Part shown: in pieces, positions 63,529 to 64,000 of the stretch
How positions within the stretch are numbered: position 1 is the first letter of the stretch
How the letters are laid out: each line of letters starts with the position of its first letter
Source: an uncultured Verrucomicrobia subdivision 3 bacterium
GTDB lineage: Bacteria; Verrucomicrobiota; Verrucomicrobiia; Limisphaerales; UBA11358
Direction: 5' to 3'
Length of the DNA stretch: 64,000 nucleotides
NCBI GenBank assembly: GCA_903865745.1
Contig: CAIPKV010000084.1
Coordinates: 1-64,000, forward strand
The notes under the pieces: model-generated
Database searches by the model: none
What the model was told of the DNA's origin: nothing
The model's input: the letters and a program-made list of their open reading frames with translations, nothing else
Made by a program: the position numbers and the translations under genes

Positions 63529-64000
63529 CCGGAAGCGAAATGCGCTCTTGGTGAAGGCCATCTCCGAGCAATCGCCGACATCGCTCGAAGAACGCATAGC
63601 GCAAGTGGAGAGGCTTAAAAAACAAACGGACGACAATTTGAAGAAGAACGTGGTGCATACGGAGCCAGTAAAAGCTCCAGACGGCACAGGTCGGAATACC
63701 GTTCAATGGTCGGTTTGGTCTAAAGCGCCGGAGAGCGGTTTCGGCCACGGCATCCAATATCACGACAGAGAAAGACAGCTCAATGATAGTTTGGTTGCCT
63801 TCATCCGAGGGTTTAGCTGGCGGCATAGCCACTCTGCCATAGTCCAAGGTTATCACATCCAACCGGACGCCATCACGACGGCAGATGTCATTGCTGAAAT
63901 GAAGCAGCGAGTCGAACAATTGGTTGCGGAGCGAGAAATGCACGTTCGTGGAGAGAACACCAACATCACAAGCCGCATCACGACACATGGAAACTGTTGA
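63488..64000 (+). CDS. Unknown hydrophilic protein
   Basis: A 170-residue hydrophilic protein whose stop ends exactly at the window edge. The central part (NTVQWSVWSKAPESGFGHGI, then SLVAFIRGFSWRHSHSAIVQ) looks globular. Helical, charged stretches with coiled-coil character flank it (LEERIAQVERLKKQTDDNLK and IAEMKQRVEQLVAERE). No family is recognised. It is AT-richer than the housekeeping genes, like the gene before it, and both probably share a transcript. Confidence 0.6.
   Translation: MKKQKEIPFLNAYSRKRNALLVKAISEQSPTSLEERIAQVERLKKQTDDNLKKNVVHTEPVKAPDGTGRNTVQWSVWSKAPESGFGHGIQYHDRERQLNDSLVAFIRGFSWRHSHSAIVQGYHIQPDAITTADVIAEMKQRVEQLVAEREMHVRGENTNITSRITTHGNC

Overview
The window looks like a chromosomal segment of a Verrucomicrobiota bacterium, probably the Pedosphaera/Limisphaerales side of the phylum. 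The clues are a pseudopilin with an N-terminal methylation motif and a C-terminal H-X9-DG motif, a stand-alone GspF-like protein, a very large secreted protein with Ig-like repeats, an OprB-like porin, an Mla lipid-transport operon, and mostly GC-rich coding DNA. This placement comes from family knowledge, not from a database search.

Layout. 0.2-6.9 kb: mnmG (AT-rich), an MFS transporter, a hexose-6-phosphate mutarotase and a DinG-type helicase. 6.9-24.3 kb: an intact tRNA-Gln(UUG) followed by what looks like an integrated island. A 63-bp copy of the tRNA 3' part lies in direct orientation at 24.28 kb, and a decayed integrase-like gene sits just after the tRNA. The cargo is one long minus-strand nitrogen operon: creatininase, type III glutamine synthetase, NitT/TauT ABC importer, NodB-type hydrolase, Rieske oxygenase, FGE-like protein, TIM-barrel protein, biotin-dependent urea/guanidine carboxylase, allophanate hydrolase and two DUF1989 proteins. 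A sigma-54-like -24/-12 element lies upstream. The gene set fits guanidine, or a compound that yields guanidine, being carboxylated, deiminated and hydrolysed to ammonia and CO2.

24.5-36.7 kb: a 21-bp tandem array, a surface-associated region (FN3-like protein, pseudopilin, 1775-residue secreted protein), a beta-CASP nuclease, GspF and a porin. 36.7-45.4 kb: metF, then a minus-strand envelope operon (DUF2007, YbjQ, MMPL/RND exporter, aromatic-repeat protein, mlaE, mlaF, mlaD). 45.4-54.6 kb: the nusA-infB-rbfA-nrnA-truB-ribF operon with a leader that looks like an attenuator, then rpoD. 54.6-61 kb: a KimA-like potassium transporter under a ydaO/c-di-AMP riboswitch, a GHL10 hydrolase, RNase P RNA with a clear sigma-70 promoter, and a zinc-ribbon coiled-coil protein. 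60.3-64 kb: pta, hisC and two AT-richer unknown genes.

The most unusual feature is a set of three separate intergenic arrays (24498-24749, 44955-45122, 58995-59246). They share an exact 21-bp period, about two helical turns or seven codons, but have different unit sequences. Each keeps a short anchor and varies elsewhere in the unit. No known feature class explains them.
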